DNA from: Numidum massiliense
GTDB taxonomy: Bacteria > Bacillota > Bacilli > Thermoactinomycetales > Novibacillaceae
Direction of reading: 5' to 3'
Length of the DNA: 64,000 nucleotides
Assembly (NCBI RefSeq): GCF_001375555.1
Contig: NZ_CTDZ01000009.1
Span: 2,907,758 to 2,971,757, forward strand
Each line of letters begins with the position of its first letter. Position 1 is the first letter of the stretch. Positions 52,207 through 61,585 of the stretch are shown in pieces. The position numbers and the translations under genes are program-made. Under the pieces are notes generated by a model that did no database searches, was not told where the DNA came from, and saw only the letters and a program-made list of their open reading frames with translations.

Positions 52207-52491
52207 CGGAAATCTCCTCGCTCACTTCCGTCGCTGACGCGAGTGTTCCACCGCCTGCTGGCGACAGAACACAAACGTCACGCATATCAAACTTTGTATC
52301 GGTACGGTCAGACACGAACGAGCCACCTGTACGCATATACTATTATCGCACGAACGACACGGTAAAGTAGCCAATCTTTTCACTGCGACTTAACTTACGG
52401 AGAACCACTTAACTGGGAACCATTTTAGTTGCGATCCATCACAGTCTGTTACCCTACCACCACTTTACACGCGAAAGGAGGGGCTTTTTTC

Positions 52492-52614
52492 ATGCCCCTA
52501 TGGCTGCAGCGGCAACTAATGCGCGCTTTTTTGCATAAAGATATTAGACAAATACGTATGGTGAACGAGTGCTGGTTTACTTACCGCGAAAAAGTTACCG
52601 TGCGTAATGCATAA
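52492..52614 (+). CDS. cmpA: Cortex morphogenetic protein CmpA
   Basis: 40 aa, just after AAAGGAGGGGC. The sequence MPLWLQRQLMRAFLHKDIRQ with a following NECWFTYREK matches CmpA, a 37-residue Bacillus sporulation protein that helps remove SpoIVA molecules that fail to assemble and so controls cortex formation. In B. subtilis it lies beside tex and the sprT-like gene, as here. It is a marker that the organism forms spores. The extra N-terminal codons of the longer frame lack a ribosome site. Confidence 0.88.
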   Translation: MPLWLQRQLMRAFLHKDIRQIRMVNECWFTYREKVTVRNA

Positions 52615-52762
52615 TAAAACTACAAATGTCCCTTAATAAATATTATACCGCGATATCTACCGCCATGCATATGACCAGACATCTGCCGAATTGCCGAATG
52701 ACCTACTTAGCCGTTACAATCGGGATCGACCGCCCGACGGCTTTGCGCTACTCCTTCATGCT

Positions 52763-54913
52763 CTATAAGCTTGGTGGGATCATGCTGAGAGACACGCGCT
52801 CGCGACGTGTATCGACACCGATCACCCATACGTCGACGTGATCGCCGACGGAAACGATTTGCATCGGATGGCGCACAAACTTGGTACTCAGTTTGGAAAT
52901 GTGCACGAGGGCGTCATTTTTTAAGCCGATGTCGACAAAGGCGCCGAAATCGACGACGTTGCGTACCGTTCCTTCGAGTTTCATCCCTTCGGATAAATCT
53001 TCGATTTTCAATATATCCGTGCGCGTGTTCGGTTTTGGCAATGACGCGCGCGGATCGCGCCCAGGGCGCAGTAATGCTTCGACAATATCTTTTAACGTCG
53101 GAATACCGCAGTTTAACTGTTTGGCAGCGGCTTCGTAATCTAATTGCCGCAACTCTTCATTCAACAGTTCGACACCGATTAACTCGTAGTCGGCACCTAG
53201 CCAGTCGAGTAGCGCCTCAACGGTCGAGTAAGATTCCGGATGAATCGGTGTATTGTCGAGCGGATGTTCACCGCGCGGAATACGTAAAAAACCGACAGAC
53301 TGCTCGAATGTTTTTGTCCCGAGGCGCGGCACGTGTTTTAGCTCTTCTCGCGAGTTAAAACGCCCCTCTGTTTCGCGGTATTTGACAATGTTGCGCGCTA
53401 CGGCAGGCGTAATGCCGGAAACGTATTGCAATAGCGACGTCGACGCCGTATTTAAGTCGACTCCGACGTGGTTGACGGCCGATTCGACAACTGCTTGTAA
53501 ACTTTCACTCAATTTCTTTTGGTTCACATCGTGTTGGTATTGTCCGACGCCAACGGCTTTCGGCTCGATTTTTACGAGTTCGGCGAGCGGATCTTGAATG
53601 CGTCTAGCGATGGAAACAGCGCTGCGCTCCGACACGTCGAGATCCGGGAATTCGTCTTGCGCGACCTTCGAAGCAGAATACACGCTGGCACCTGCCTCGT
53701 TGACGACGATATATTGCACGTTTTTGCTGCACTCTTTAATGACGTCGGCAACGAACAACTCCGTTTCCCGCGAAGCCGTCCCGTTGCCGATCGCGATTAG
53801 GCTGACGTTGTACGTTTTTATAATGCGGTGAAAAATGAGTTTGGCCTCGGCAATTTTTTTCTGTGGCGGAGTCGGGTAACACACCTCGACGTGCAGCAAT
53901 TTTCCCGTATCGTCAACGACGGCCAATTTACATCCCGTGCGGTACGCCGGGTCGACGCCGAGTACGACGTTGTTCGGAAGCGGCGGCTGCAACAATAAAT
54001 TTCGCAGGTTCTCTGTAAAAATGTGAATCGCTTGTACTTCCCCTTTATCCGTTAACTCGTTCCGGATATCGCGCTCGATCGCAGGGGCGATTAACCGCTT
54101 ATAACTATCGCGCACAATGTCGTCCCACCACGGTGTCGTCCCCTCTTCACTACCGAAAGCCTTTTGCTGTATATATTCGTAAATGGCTTCTTCTGGCGCC
54201 TCGATCTTAATGCGCAACACTCCCTCTTTTTCCCCGCGGTTGATCGCCAACACGCGGTGCGGCGGAATAGCGTCGATCGGTTCCGTGTAGTCGTAATACA
54301 TTTCGTAAACCGATTCAATCGATTCATCGCGCACGGTCGTGTGCAAGTTCCCTTCTCTCCAGATCGTCTGGCGCACCCATTGACGAATGTCCGCGCGGTC
54401 GGCGATTTCTTCAGCGACGATGTCAGAGGCGCCTGCAAGCGCTTCCTCAGGGGTTGCAACTTCCTGTTCTACAGAAACAAATTGGATGGCTAGCTTCTCC
54501 AACTGTTCCGCATCGCGACACTGTTTGAGATGTGCTGCGAGTGGTTCTAGCCCTTTCTCGCGCGCGATGGAGCCCCGCGTTTTCCGCTTTGGGCGATAGG
54601 GGCGGTAGAGATCATCCACTTCTTGTAACTTCGTCGCTTGGCGGATGCTTTCCGCTAGTTCTTCTGTCAACTTTTCCTGTTCGTCGATTAAGCGAATAAC
54701 TTCTTCTTTACGCGATGTCAGTTGTTTTAAGTAGCGGTACCGTTCATCGACGGCTCGGAGTGCGTCTTCGTTCAACTCGTCCGTCATTTCTTTGCGGTAA
54801 CGCGCGATAAAAGGGATCGTATTCCCTTCGTCTAGCAAGCGAATGCTCGCTTCTACTTGCGCTGGGCGTATATTTAATTCTGTAGCAATCTGTTCGCTAT
54901 ATGACAGCTCCAT
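52763..54913 (-). CDS. tex: Tex-family RNA-binding protein
   Basis: About 716 aa from the ATG at 54913 after GTGGAGG; an in-frame GTG four codons earlier overlaps that site. In order: N-terminal helical Tex domain (NTIPFIARYRKEMTDELNE), YqgF/RNase H-like domain (VLGVDPAYRTGCKLAVVD), helix-hairpin-helix motifs (TASTSLLQYVSGITPAVARN), and a C-terminal S1 domain (GMKLEGTVRNVVDFGAFVDI). It associates with transcription or RNA; its precise role in Bacillota is uncertain. Confidence 0.96.
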   Translation of the reverse strand: MELSYSEQIATELNIRPAQVEASIRLLDEGNTIPFIARYRKEMTDELNEDALRAVDERYRYLKQLTSRKEEVIRLIDEQEKLTEELAESIRQATKLQEVDDLYRPYRPKRKTRGSIAREKGLEPLAAHLKQCRDAEQLEKLAIQFVSVEQEVATPEEALAGASDIVAEEIADRADIRQWVRQTIWREGNLHTTVRDESIESVYEMYYDYTEPIDAIPPHRVLAINRGEKEGVLRIKIEAPEEAIYEYIQQKAFGSEEGTTPWWDDIVRDSYKRLIAPAIERDIRNELTDKGEVQAIHIFTENLRNLLLQPPLPNNVVLGVDPAYRTGCKLAVVDDTGKLLHVEVCYPTPPQKKIAEAKLIFHRIIKTYNVSLIAIGNGTASRETELFVADVIKECSKNVQYIVVNEAGASVYSASKVAQDEFPDLDVSERSAVSIARRIQDPLAELVKIEPKAVGVGQYQHDVNQKKLSESLQAVVESAVNHVGVDLNTASTSLLQYVSGITPAVARNIVKYRETEGRFNSREELKHVPRLGTKTFEQSVGFLRIPRGEHPLDNTPIHPESYSTVEALLDWLGADYELIGVELLNEELRQLDYEAAAKQLNCGIPTLKDIVEALLRPGRDPRASLPKPNTRTDILKIEDLSEGMKLEGTVRNVVDFGAFVDIGLKNDALVHISKLSTKFVRHPMQIVSVGDHVDVWVIGVDTRRERVSLSMIPPSL

Positions 54914-55069
54914 GTTATCCTCCACATTATTATAATGGCACTAGTATAGTATCTTTGTCCAGTTTAGCGGTAATTGTATCAAAAATAAAGAGGAATCACT
55001 CATTTTACATGTTAATCGTTAGAAGACTAAGCTTGCGTTCGTCGTGGTGTCCATTATACTTTACGTTCG

Positions 55070-55849
55070 TTAAAAGCATTCGCATGCGTCCATGTGCATC
55101 GCGTGCTTCAATTTTTTTAAGGCGCGGCGCTGTAATCTGGAAACGTGCATTTGTGAAATGCCTAACGCTTCTCCTGCTTTTTTCTGACTGAGGTTTTCAT
55201 AAAACGTCAAATGAATGATTGTATTTTCACGCTCACTAAGCACGCGGCGCGCCGTATCTAACGCGACCTGCCGGTTGACTCGTTCGTAACCGTCTTCGTC
55301 TACACCGATGAGGTCGAGCATCGTCACCGTACTGCCGTCACCGTCTGCCTCAATCGGGCTGTCAAATGATAACGCGTGGTAGCTGCGTCCCATTTCCATC
55401 GTTTCTAATATTTCTTCTTCCGTTACTTGCAAATACTCGGCAAGCTCGTAAATTTTTGGGGAACGCTGGTAGTAAGCGGTCAAAACGTCGACTGCTTTTT
55501 TTATGCGGGGACCAAGCTCCTTAATGCGCCGCGGCACATGCACACTCCACGTTTTATCGCGAATGTACCGCTTTATTTCACCGACGATCGTCGGCACGGC
55601 AAATCCTTCGAAACTAGTCTCAAATCGCGGGTCATATCTTTCTAATGCACCAAGTAAGCCGATCATGCCAACTTGTACTAAGTCCTCATACGACTCGTTT
55701 CCCCCGGCAAAACTAGCAGCTAGTGATTCGACTAGCTTGCGATAGCGATTGACAATCTCGTGTTGCAACGTACGCGTCGGATTACTCTGGTACTGTTCGA
55801 TGAGAACACGCAAGTCACCGTTATCCCGAAGGTGCGTGTTTGCGGACAT
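55070..55849 (-). CDS. sigB: RNA polymerase sigma factor of the SigB/SigF group
   Basis: About 259 aa from the ATG at 55849 after GAGGTGGAAG. Region 2 (YEDLVQVGMIGLLGALERYD, then FEGFAVPTIVGEIKRYIRD), region 3 (VHVPRRIKELGPRI) and region 4 (LSQKKAGEALGISQMHVSRLQ) are complete. Location between tex and mazEF-alr is that of sigB in B. subtilis. The rsbV, rsbW and phosphatase genes normally beside sigB are absent, so SigB-type control must be elsewhere or lost; SigF/SigG cannot be excluded on sequence alone. Confidence 0.9.
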   Translation of the reverse strand: MSANTHLRDNGDLRVLIEQYQSNPTRTLQHEIVNRYRKLVESLAASFAGGNESYEDLVQVGMIGLLGALERYDPRFETSFEGFAVPTIVGEIKRYIRDKTWSVHVPRRIKELGPRIKKAVDVLTAYYQRSPKIYELAEYLQVTEEEILETMEMGRSYHALSFDSPIEADGDGSTVTMLDLIGVDEDGYERVNRQVALDTARRVLSERENTIIHLTFYENLSQKKAGEALGISQMHVSRLQRRALKKLKHAMHMDACECF

Positions 55850-55940
55850 GATCTTCCACCTCATCCCTTTGCAGCAACTCAAGTTTTTCCATCAAGCGCT
55901 CATCATTCATAATTTCAGTGTGATCCATTAACGCTTTCAT
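55821..55940 (-). CDS. Possible small leader ORF overlapping the sigB start
   Basis: 39 codons beginning MKALMDHTEIMNDERL and ending VRKHAPSG, overlapping the sigB start by 29 bases and containing the sigB ribosome site. Its own ribosome site is poor. It could couple sigB translation or be a remnant of an upstream rsb gene; not strongly supported. Confidence 0.3.
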   Translation of the reverse strand: MKALMDHTEIMNDERLMEKLELLQRDEVEDHVRKHAPSG

Positions 55941-56098
55941 TTAATACAACTACGAGAGGCGGTTGAATGTTTCGCTCTACTCTGCCTTTCTTTCGGTTAC
56001 CGCCCCTGTGTTAGCTTTGTCATCCACTATGGATTTGTTGGAAGGAAAGTTCTAGTCGGTTGCAAAAACGAAGCATCTACTTAAAAAGTCATATTTAG

Positions 56099-56449
56099 TT
56101 AGAAATCGATAAGCCCTAGACTAATTTGTAGGGCTTCATCGATTTTTTCCATTATATCTTCGTCTAAGTGAGTAATCTTATCGGTTAGCCGTTGCTTGTC
56201 GATCGTGCGGATCTGTTCTAGCAGCACGACAGAGTCGCGGTCAAAACCGTACATTTTTGCATCGATCTCTACGTGCGTAGGGAGTTTTGCCTTCTGAATT
56301 TGCGCTGTTATAGCGGCAACGATGACAGTGGGGCTAAAGCGATTGCCAATATTGTTTTGGATAACGAGTACCGGTCGTACACCGCCCTGTTCAGAGCCGA
56401 CGACCGGGGACAGATCCGCAAAATAAACGTCGCCGCGTTTGACGATCAA
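56099..56449 (-). CDS. ndoA: MazF-type mRNA interferase (EndoA/NdoA)
   Basis: 116 aa from the TTG at 56449 after GTGGGG, matching the usual length and [20 protein letters not shown] start; the longer reading is rejected. [15 protein letters not shown] and [13 protein letters not shown] are conserved. It cuts single-stranded mRNA at short sequences and is neutralised by the antitoxin encoded 4 bases upstream. The pair sits between alr and sigB as in B. subtilis. Confidence 0.97.
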   Translation of the reverse strand: MIVKRGDVYFADLSPVVGSEQGGVRPVLVIQNNIGNRFSPTVIVAAITAQIQKAKLPTHVEIDAKMYGFDRDSVVLLEQIRTIDKQRLTDKITHLDEDIMEKIDEALQISLGLIDF

Positions 56450-56453
56450 AGAT

Positions 56454-56726
56454 CTACACCCCACTAACCAGACGGTTTAAAGTGAGATCCGCTTCTTCCT
56501 CCGCTTCAAACGCTTCTGACGCCATATTTAAATTTATTTTGGCCATTTCCATATAACCGCGCTGCATCGTTTCGCGAATGTGTCGTTTTTTCCGTTCCTG
56601 AATGTACAACTTCATCGCCCGGCGAATGAGTTCACTGCGGTTGGAACATTCTTTTTCCACCATACCATCAACCTCACGGAGTAAATGCTGCGGTAAACTA
56701 ATCATGATCCGCTTTGTTTCAGACAC
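56454..56726 (-). CDS. ndoAI: MazE-type antitoxin (NdoAI)
   Basis: 90 aa, GTG start after GGGGGTG. The ribbon-helix-helix [19 protein letters not shown] and [20 protein letters not shown] bind DNA; the acidic end holds the toxin. It probably autoregulates the operon. Confidence 0.95.
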   Translation of the reverse strand: MSETKRIMISLPQHLLREVDGMVEKECSNRSELIRRAMKLYIQERKKRHIRETMQRGYMEMAKINLNMASEAFEAEEEADLTLNRLVSGV

Positions 56727-56925
56727 TCAACGCACCCCCAACAAACATCTCCGTTCACACTATCCCAATTATATTACCATTATGTCGTACCGTTTGCAAA
56801 AATATACGACGCAGCCACGTTCTCACATAAGAGGCAAACTCATTCATTCGCCCATGTATTCGCCACGATTTCGCATATTCCTGCTGCAAACGTCATTTTT
56901 CTAATTTTCATCCATTATCTCAACA

Positions 56926-58080
56926 CTAATCGACACATCTCGCTTTTTTGCTTCCTACATAAATACGCGGGACGCGATGACCGATCGCACACGTCACTTC
57001 GTAATTGATCGTCCCTAGCAGTTTAGCGACTTCGTCGACACAAATTTGTTCGTCTCCTTGACGCCCGTAAAGGACGACTTCGTCTCCGTTGGCGACGGTT
57101 AGTCCGTCTGGAACGGCGAGCAACGTTTGATCCATGCAGATGCGACCGACGATCGGCACGCGCCTTCCGCCCACGAGGGCACAACCGCGGTTAGACAACA
57201 GGCGGTTCAAGCCGTCGGCGTAGCCAATCGGCAGTGTCGCGATTGTCACGTCTGTCTTCGTCCTATACGTCGCCCCGTAGCTGAGTGCTGTCCCTGGCGG
57301 CACGCGTTTGACGTGCACGATTTTCGTCTTTAGCGTCAGCGCAGGTTTTAAGGCGACGTGTTGCTTCTCTACTTCGTCCGACGGATACAAGCCGTATAAA
57401 CTAACGCCGATTCGCGCCATATTGTAACCGTATTGCGGCATGTCGATCGCTGTAGCACTGTTAGCACAGTGAACGAATGGAAAGGTGACTCCGAGTGCTC
57501 GACATTTCGCTACAAATTGTGAAAAAAGATCCGCTTGCTGATCAGTAGCTGTTTTATCGCGCGCATCAGCACACGCGAAGTGCGTGAAAATACCTTCCCA
57601 CGTCACCTCGCGGCTATTAATCGTCGGACGTAACAACGGTTCGACCTCGCTCAGTTGTATGCCGAGACGACCCATACCTGTATCTACTTTTAAATGGAGG
57701 AGTGCCGTTTGACCTAATGCGCGCGCCGCCGCCATCACTTGTTGCAACTGATCGGGGCGGTATACGGTTAAACGTACGCAGCGGCGAATCGCTTCGGGGA
57801 GTCCGTATGCAGGAACGTATCCTAAAACGAGAATTGGCGCGTCGATCCCTGCTTCTTGTAATTCAATCGCTTCGTCTAGCGTTGCCACTGCCAAATAACT
57901 CGCGCCACTCGCCAGCGCCTCTCGGGCAACCGGCGGTGCACCGTGACCGTACGCGTTCGCTTTTACGACAGCCATAATGTTCGTTTCGCGGGGCAGCCAG
58001 GCGCGAAAGGCTTGCACGTTATGCCCGATCGCATCCAGATCTATTTCTACTACCGTCTCGCGGTAATAACGCTGTGTCAT
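56926..58080 (-). CDS. alr: Alanine racemase
   Basis: 384 aa. PLP-dependent interconversion of L- and D-alanine for peptidoglycan. PLP lysine Lys40 in AVVKANAYGHGA and catalytic Tyr268 in ALSYGATYR are present, along with KVDTGMGRLG and VGRICMDQTL. AGGAG lies 10-11 bases before the ATG. It precedes the ndoAI-ndoA pair and follows the ydcC-like gene. Confidence 0.98.
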   Translation of the reverse strand: MTQRYYRETVVEIDLDAIGHNVQAFRAWLPRETNIMAVVKANAYGHGAPPVAREALASGASYLAVATLDEAIELQEAGIDAPILVLGYVPAYGLPEAIRRCVRLTVYRPDQLQQVMAAARALGQTALLHLKVDTGMGRLGIQLSEVEPLLRPTINSREVTWEGIFTHFACADARDKTATDQQADLFSQFVAKCRALGVTFPFVHCANSATAIDMPQYGYNMARIGVSLYGLYPSDEVEKQHVALKPALTLKTKIVHVKRVPPGTALSYGATYRTKTDVTIATLPIGYADGLNRLLSNRGCALVGGRRVPIVGRICMDQTLLAVPDGLTVANGDEVVLYGRQGDEQICVDEVAKLLGTINYEVTCAIGHRVPRIYVGSKKARCVD

Positions 58081-58213
58081 TCTGTCAAATCTCCTACTGT
58101 TTGTAGCCTCTTTCCGCCATAAATCGACTCTGCTTCAACTACATAATATATGATCGCGGTCGCCGAGTGCAACATCAAAAACCGTTAACAATATACGATG
58201 CCTCGCGTTCGCT

Positions 58214-58241
58214 CGTTTATGATCACACGTTTATGATCACA
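58214..58241. repeat. Tandem 14-bp repeat (2 copies)
   Basis: CGTTTATGATCACA twice, in the gap between alr and the LolA-like gene. This 250-base gap shows nothing else clear. Confidence 0.7.
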
Positions 58242-58332
58242 AAAAAACGCCCGCGGATCTTTAGCACATCCTCTGTGAACGAGAATGATTCGCGTGACCG
58301 CGCGGTACGGAGCGGGGAATATACCCATTCAA

Positions 58333-59352
58333 TTATTTGCTCGCTTGTAGTGATTCGGCGATCTGGACCATCTCTGCTTCCGCGAGCGCCCCTCGCAATT
58401 GAAACTCGACGCCGTTGTTCGTCCAGCTTAGCTCTTTCTCCTCGCCTTTATGGAGGACAACGCCGACAGTGTCTCCCAGTTGCACGGGCTCGCCGATACT
58501 GTTAGCGATAGTAGGAATCGCCGTATTAGCAGGCCGCTCTAGGAGAGTGAACGGATGCTCACCACTATAGCGGTAGACGATGCCCTCGCCGTTCTGTAGG
58601 CGGATGTGCTGTTCGCTTTCGAGCTTTGTCCCTTGCGGGAGGTGTGCCGGGGTAAGGCTGCCCACCTTAGCTACCGCTTCTTTTTGAGTGTCTCCGGCTC
58701 CGGCTAACGCCTCCTCCCCCCAATCGTCCATATTGCGTTTCATGTCGAATGCTTTATCGTCAAACCTCACATCGGATTCAAATTTCTCGAACGAAACTTC
58801 TACTAACGTTTTTCCGTCAGCGTCAAGTAGCGACATTTTTTCGGGGGAGTATTTTTTATTCAACTGAATGCGTTGGCGTTTTAACATTTGATTCTGTTTG
58901 TAGTTGGCCGCGACATCAAAAATATAGCTGTCTTCGACTTTTTCAAAGGTGCGGCTTTCGTCGCCGACAATGCTGTTAAGCAACGTTTGGTACAAATATG
59001 GTTGCCCGTGCTCGTCAGGCCAATTGCTTTGGAAACTAAAATATTTGTCGTCTTTCGGCGTGAGAACGAATACCCCTTCATCGTTGCGCAATATGATTTG
59101 GGTGACGTCTTTCCCTGTATTTTTCAACGCCACGCGGTAGTAGTGCGGCGGTTGGTACCACACTTCGATCGCGTATTCGTGCTTTTCTTTCCCTGACTGG
59201 ATCGTCATTGTCGCATGGGATCGGTAACTGTCGACAGCGTGAGATTTCACCGTTAAATCTTCCACGATATCCGCTTCGCTCTTCATGCCACAGCCAGTGA
59301 CAACGACGAACAGAGCGAGTATGAACACGAGGAACCACTTACTCCGAGGCAC
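58333..59352 (-). CDS. LolA-fold outer-surface lipoprotein (YdcC-like)
   Basis: 339 aa from a GTG after AAGGGG. Signal MPRSKWFLVFILALFVVVTG with lipobox VVTGCGM. The mature part has a LolA-like beta half-barrel (YRSHATMTIQSGKEKHEYAI, VWYQPPHYYRVALKN) and a C-terminal DUF4367-like end (GIVYRYSGEHPFTLLERP, LSWTNNGVEFQLRG). Bacillota have no outer membrane, so it likely works on the outer face of the membrane, as does B. subtilis YdcC, which is associated with sporulation and lies in the same place. Confidence 0.88.
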   Translation of the reverse strand: MPRSKWFLVFILALFVVVTGCGMKSEADIVEDLTVKSHAVDSYRSHATMTIQSGKEKHEYAIEVWYQPPHYYRVALKNTGKDVTQIILRNDEGVFVLTPKDDKYFSFQSNWPDEHGQPYLYQTLLNSIVGDESRTFEKVEDSYIFDVAANYKQNQMLKRQRIQLNKKYSPEKMSLLDADGKTLVEVSFEKFESDVRFDDKAFDMKRNMDDWGEEALAGAGDTQKEAVAKVGSLTPAHLPQGTKLESEQHIRLQNGEGIVYRYSGEHPFTLLERPANTAIPTIANSIGEPVQLGDTVGVVLHKGEEKELSWTNNGVEFQLRGALAEAEMVQIAESLQASK

Positions 59353-59418
59353 GCAATCATCCCCTTAAGGAAAATGTCAATTTCCCGGGAAATGTGTCGG
59401 TTATGCCTCGAGACTAGA

Positions 59419-60966
59419 CTAGTTGGATGTCACTTCGCGAAGCGCGGGCCCGATGTGTTCCACCGTATCCGAAGCGAGTACACTATAAGGCGTATCGTCA
59501 GCCTCCGCCAGTTGTCCTGCATAGCCGTGAACGTAGACAGCGAGCGGGACGGCAACTGCGGGATCGATCTGTTGCGCGAGTAAAGCGGCAACGACCCCGG
59601 TCAGCACGTCGCCGGAACCGCCCTTCGCTAGCGCCGGCGTGCCCGTCGGATTCAAGTACAAGCGGCCGTCAGGTAACGCCGTTAACGAGTACCGCCCTTT
59701 CAGTACGACGACCGCACCGCTTTCGCCGGAAAGCTTACGTGCTGCTGCCGGGCGGTTTTGTTCGATATCGCTGACTGACGTCCCTAACAAGCGAGCCATT
59801 TCTCCTGGGTGCGGCGTTAGCACGACGGTCTCGCGGCAACGAGTTAACATGGCCAAGTCTTCAGCTAGTACCGATAAGGCGCCGGCGTCGAGCACGATCG
59901 GCGCCTTAGCCTGTGCGACAAGCGTGCGCAGCCATTGTGTGTCACCGGAAAAACGCGGCATACCTGGTCCAATCGCCACCGCCTGAAACTGCGACATTCG
60001 TTCACACAGCGATGCAGCCGTCGTTTCGTGCCAACCATCTGCCGTACCTCTACCGACTCCCCACGTCATCCCTTCCGCAAAGCTCGCCGCGACGACGTCT
60101 TGTATGTCACGTGGCACTGCTGTCGTCACTAGCCCCGCACCCGCCTTCAGCACCGCCCGCGCCGTAAGGACGGGCGCCCCAGCCATCCCGCGTGAGCCAC
60201 CGACGACGAGAACGTGCCCGTACGTCCCTTTGTAAGAAAAAGGGGTTCGCGGTTTTACCGCCTCCGTCCACAACAGTCGTTCGCTCACTTGGGCGCGGAC
60301 GGGAAACGCAGCGGCTAACGACGATGGAATGCCGATGTCGGCGACGACACATTCGCCCGCCAATGTCGCACCAGGCGCCAAATAGTGACACCACTTCGGA
60401 AAGGCGAATGTCACCGTACAGTGCGCGCGTACAGCAGCCCCTAACACGGCCCCCGTGTCCGTCTCTACCCCGCTCGGCACGTCGACCGCGACGACGAGGG
60501 GGACATTTGCTGCGTTAATCGCTTCAATAACCTCGTTCAGCGGCTCCCGTACCGCTCCCTTAACTCCCGTGCCGAGCAAACTGTCGATGACGACATCACT
60601 CTGCCACAACGCTTCCTTTAACCTCGGTGCGTCTATTACGCGGTACGTCTGCATGCTTAACTGCAAGTTCTGACAAACATTCCAAAAATTACTCGCCTCG
60701 CTGCTCATTTTTTCCTCGCTACCGATCAACCACACCTCGACGTGATAACCAGCGCAGTGTAAATGGCGCGCAGCCACGAACCCGTCGCCCCCGTTGTTAC
60801 CGCTTCCCGCGAGTACGGTGACGCGACTGCCACATCGCGCACGGCGCTTCACTTCGTCAGCGACTGCCCGACCTGCTACTTCCATCAACACGGCAGAAGG
60901 AATGCCCACCTCTTCGATCGTTTGTCGATCCAACTGGCGCATCTCTCGTGCATTAACCAAATACAC
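59419..60966 (-). CDS. nnr: Bifunctional NAD(P)H-hydrate epimerase/dehydratase
   Basis: About 515 aa from the GTG at 60966 with GGAGGG before it; 47 upstream codons with Arg-rich content are rejected. The N-terminal YjeF epimerase domain has VTVLAGSGNNGGDGFVAARH; the C-terminal ADP-dependent dehydratase has HVLVVGGSRGMAGAPVLTAR, VLTPHPGEMARLLG and LAKGGSGDVLTGVVAALLAQ. It repairs NADHX and NADPHX. It follows acpS by 59 bases. Confidence 0.97.
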   Translation of the reverse strand: MYLVNAREMRQLDRQTIEEVGIPSAVLMEVAGRAVADEVKRRARCGSRVTVLAGSGNNGGDGFVAARHLHCAGYHVEVWLIGSEEKMSSEASNFWNVCQNLQLSMQTYRVIDAPRLKEALWQSDVVIDSLLGTGVKGAVREPLNEVIEAINAANVPLVVAVDVPSGVETDTGAVLGAAVRAHCTVTFAFPKWCHYLAPGATLAGECVVADIGIPSSLAAAFPVRAQVSERLLWTEAVKPRTPFSYKGTYGHVLVVGGSRGMAGAPVLTARAVLKAGAGLVTTAVPRDIQDVVAASFAEGMTWGVGRGTADGWHETTAASLCERMSQFQAVAIGPGMPRFSGDTQWLRTLVAQAKAPIVLDAGALSVLAEDLAMLTRCRETVVLTPHPGEMARLLGTSVSDIEQNRPAAARKLSGESGAVVVLKGRYSLTALPDGRLYLNPTGTPALAKGGSGDVLTGVVAALLAQQIDPAVAVPLAVYVHGYAGQLAEADDTPYSVLASDTVEHIGPALREVTSN

Positions 60967-61025
60967 ACTATTCCCTCCTAGATGCGTTATATATGTATGT
61001 CCGCCTCGTCCACAATATGCGCGCC

Positions 61026-61397
61026 TCAACCTCGTTCGAGGACGACTTGTGCCGCAGCAATCGTCCGAGAATGGGTTATCGTGACGTGGATCCGTACGTC
61101 TTCCCACCCGAGCCGTGTACGGGCCTCCTCGCTGACGGTCATTGTTGGCCGTCCCGTCGCCTCGGCTAGCACTTCGATGTCATGCCAGCTCACTTGGCGT
61201 CCGATTCCCGTCCCCGCCGCTTTAGAAAGCGCCTCTTTGGCCGCAAATCGCCCCGCTACATACTCACGCTGGCGCACGTCGCCGCCGACGAGCTGCGCGC
61301 GTTCCCGCTTTGTGAGAATGCGTGCGGCGAGGCGCGTAAACTGGTCACCGGTGAAACGCTCCAACTCGACAACATCTAACCCGATCCCGATAATCAC
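61026..61397 (-). CDS. acpS: Holo-[acyl-carrier-protein] synthase
   Basis: 123 aa, GTG start after AAGGGGG. IIGIGLDVVELERF, with the Mg-binding Asp, and VAGRFAAKEALSKAAGTG define AcpS, which transfers phosphopantetheine from CoA to apo-ACP. First of an acpS-nnr-ydcC-alr-ndoAI-ndoA series running leftward. Confidence 0.98.
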   Translation of the reverse strand: MIIGIGLDVVELERFTGDQFTRLAARILTKRERAQLVGGDVRQREYVAGRFAAKEALSKAAGTGIGRQVSWHDIEVLAEATGRPTMTVSEEARTRLGWEDVRIHVTITHSRTIAAAQVVLERG

Positions 61398-61585
61398 TCA
61401 TACAGCCCCCTTATTTTAACATGACTTAACGACCCTCGCCCTCCCTACCGCTTGGGATGCCTGTTTCAACCATTATACCAAACCGCATTTCCTTTTTTTG
61501 CACGCCTCCTTTGTGACGATTAAAATCGTTATGAGGGGAGAAATAATAACATACTAATGACGAATCGTATGGGAGTGAACGAACG

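Noticed and set aside
52626..52841. 71-codon plus-strand frame near the tex 3' end
   Set aside because: Overlaps tex, lacks a ribosome site and shows no recognisable protein features.
58214..58241. Tandem TGATCA-containing repeat considered as an operator
   Set aside because: Only two copies, no adjacent promoter could be identified, so it is listed only as a repeat.
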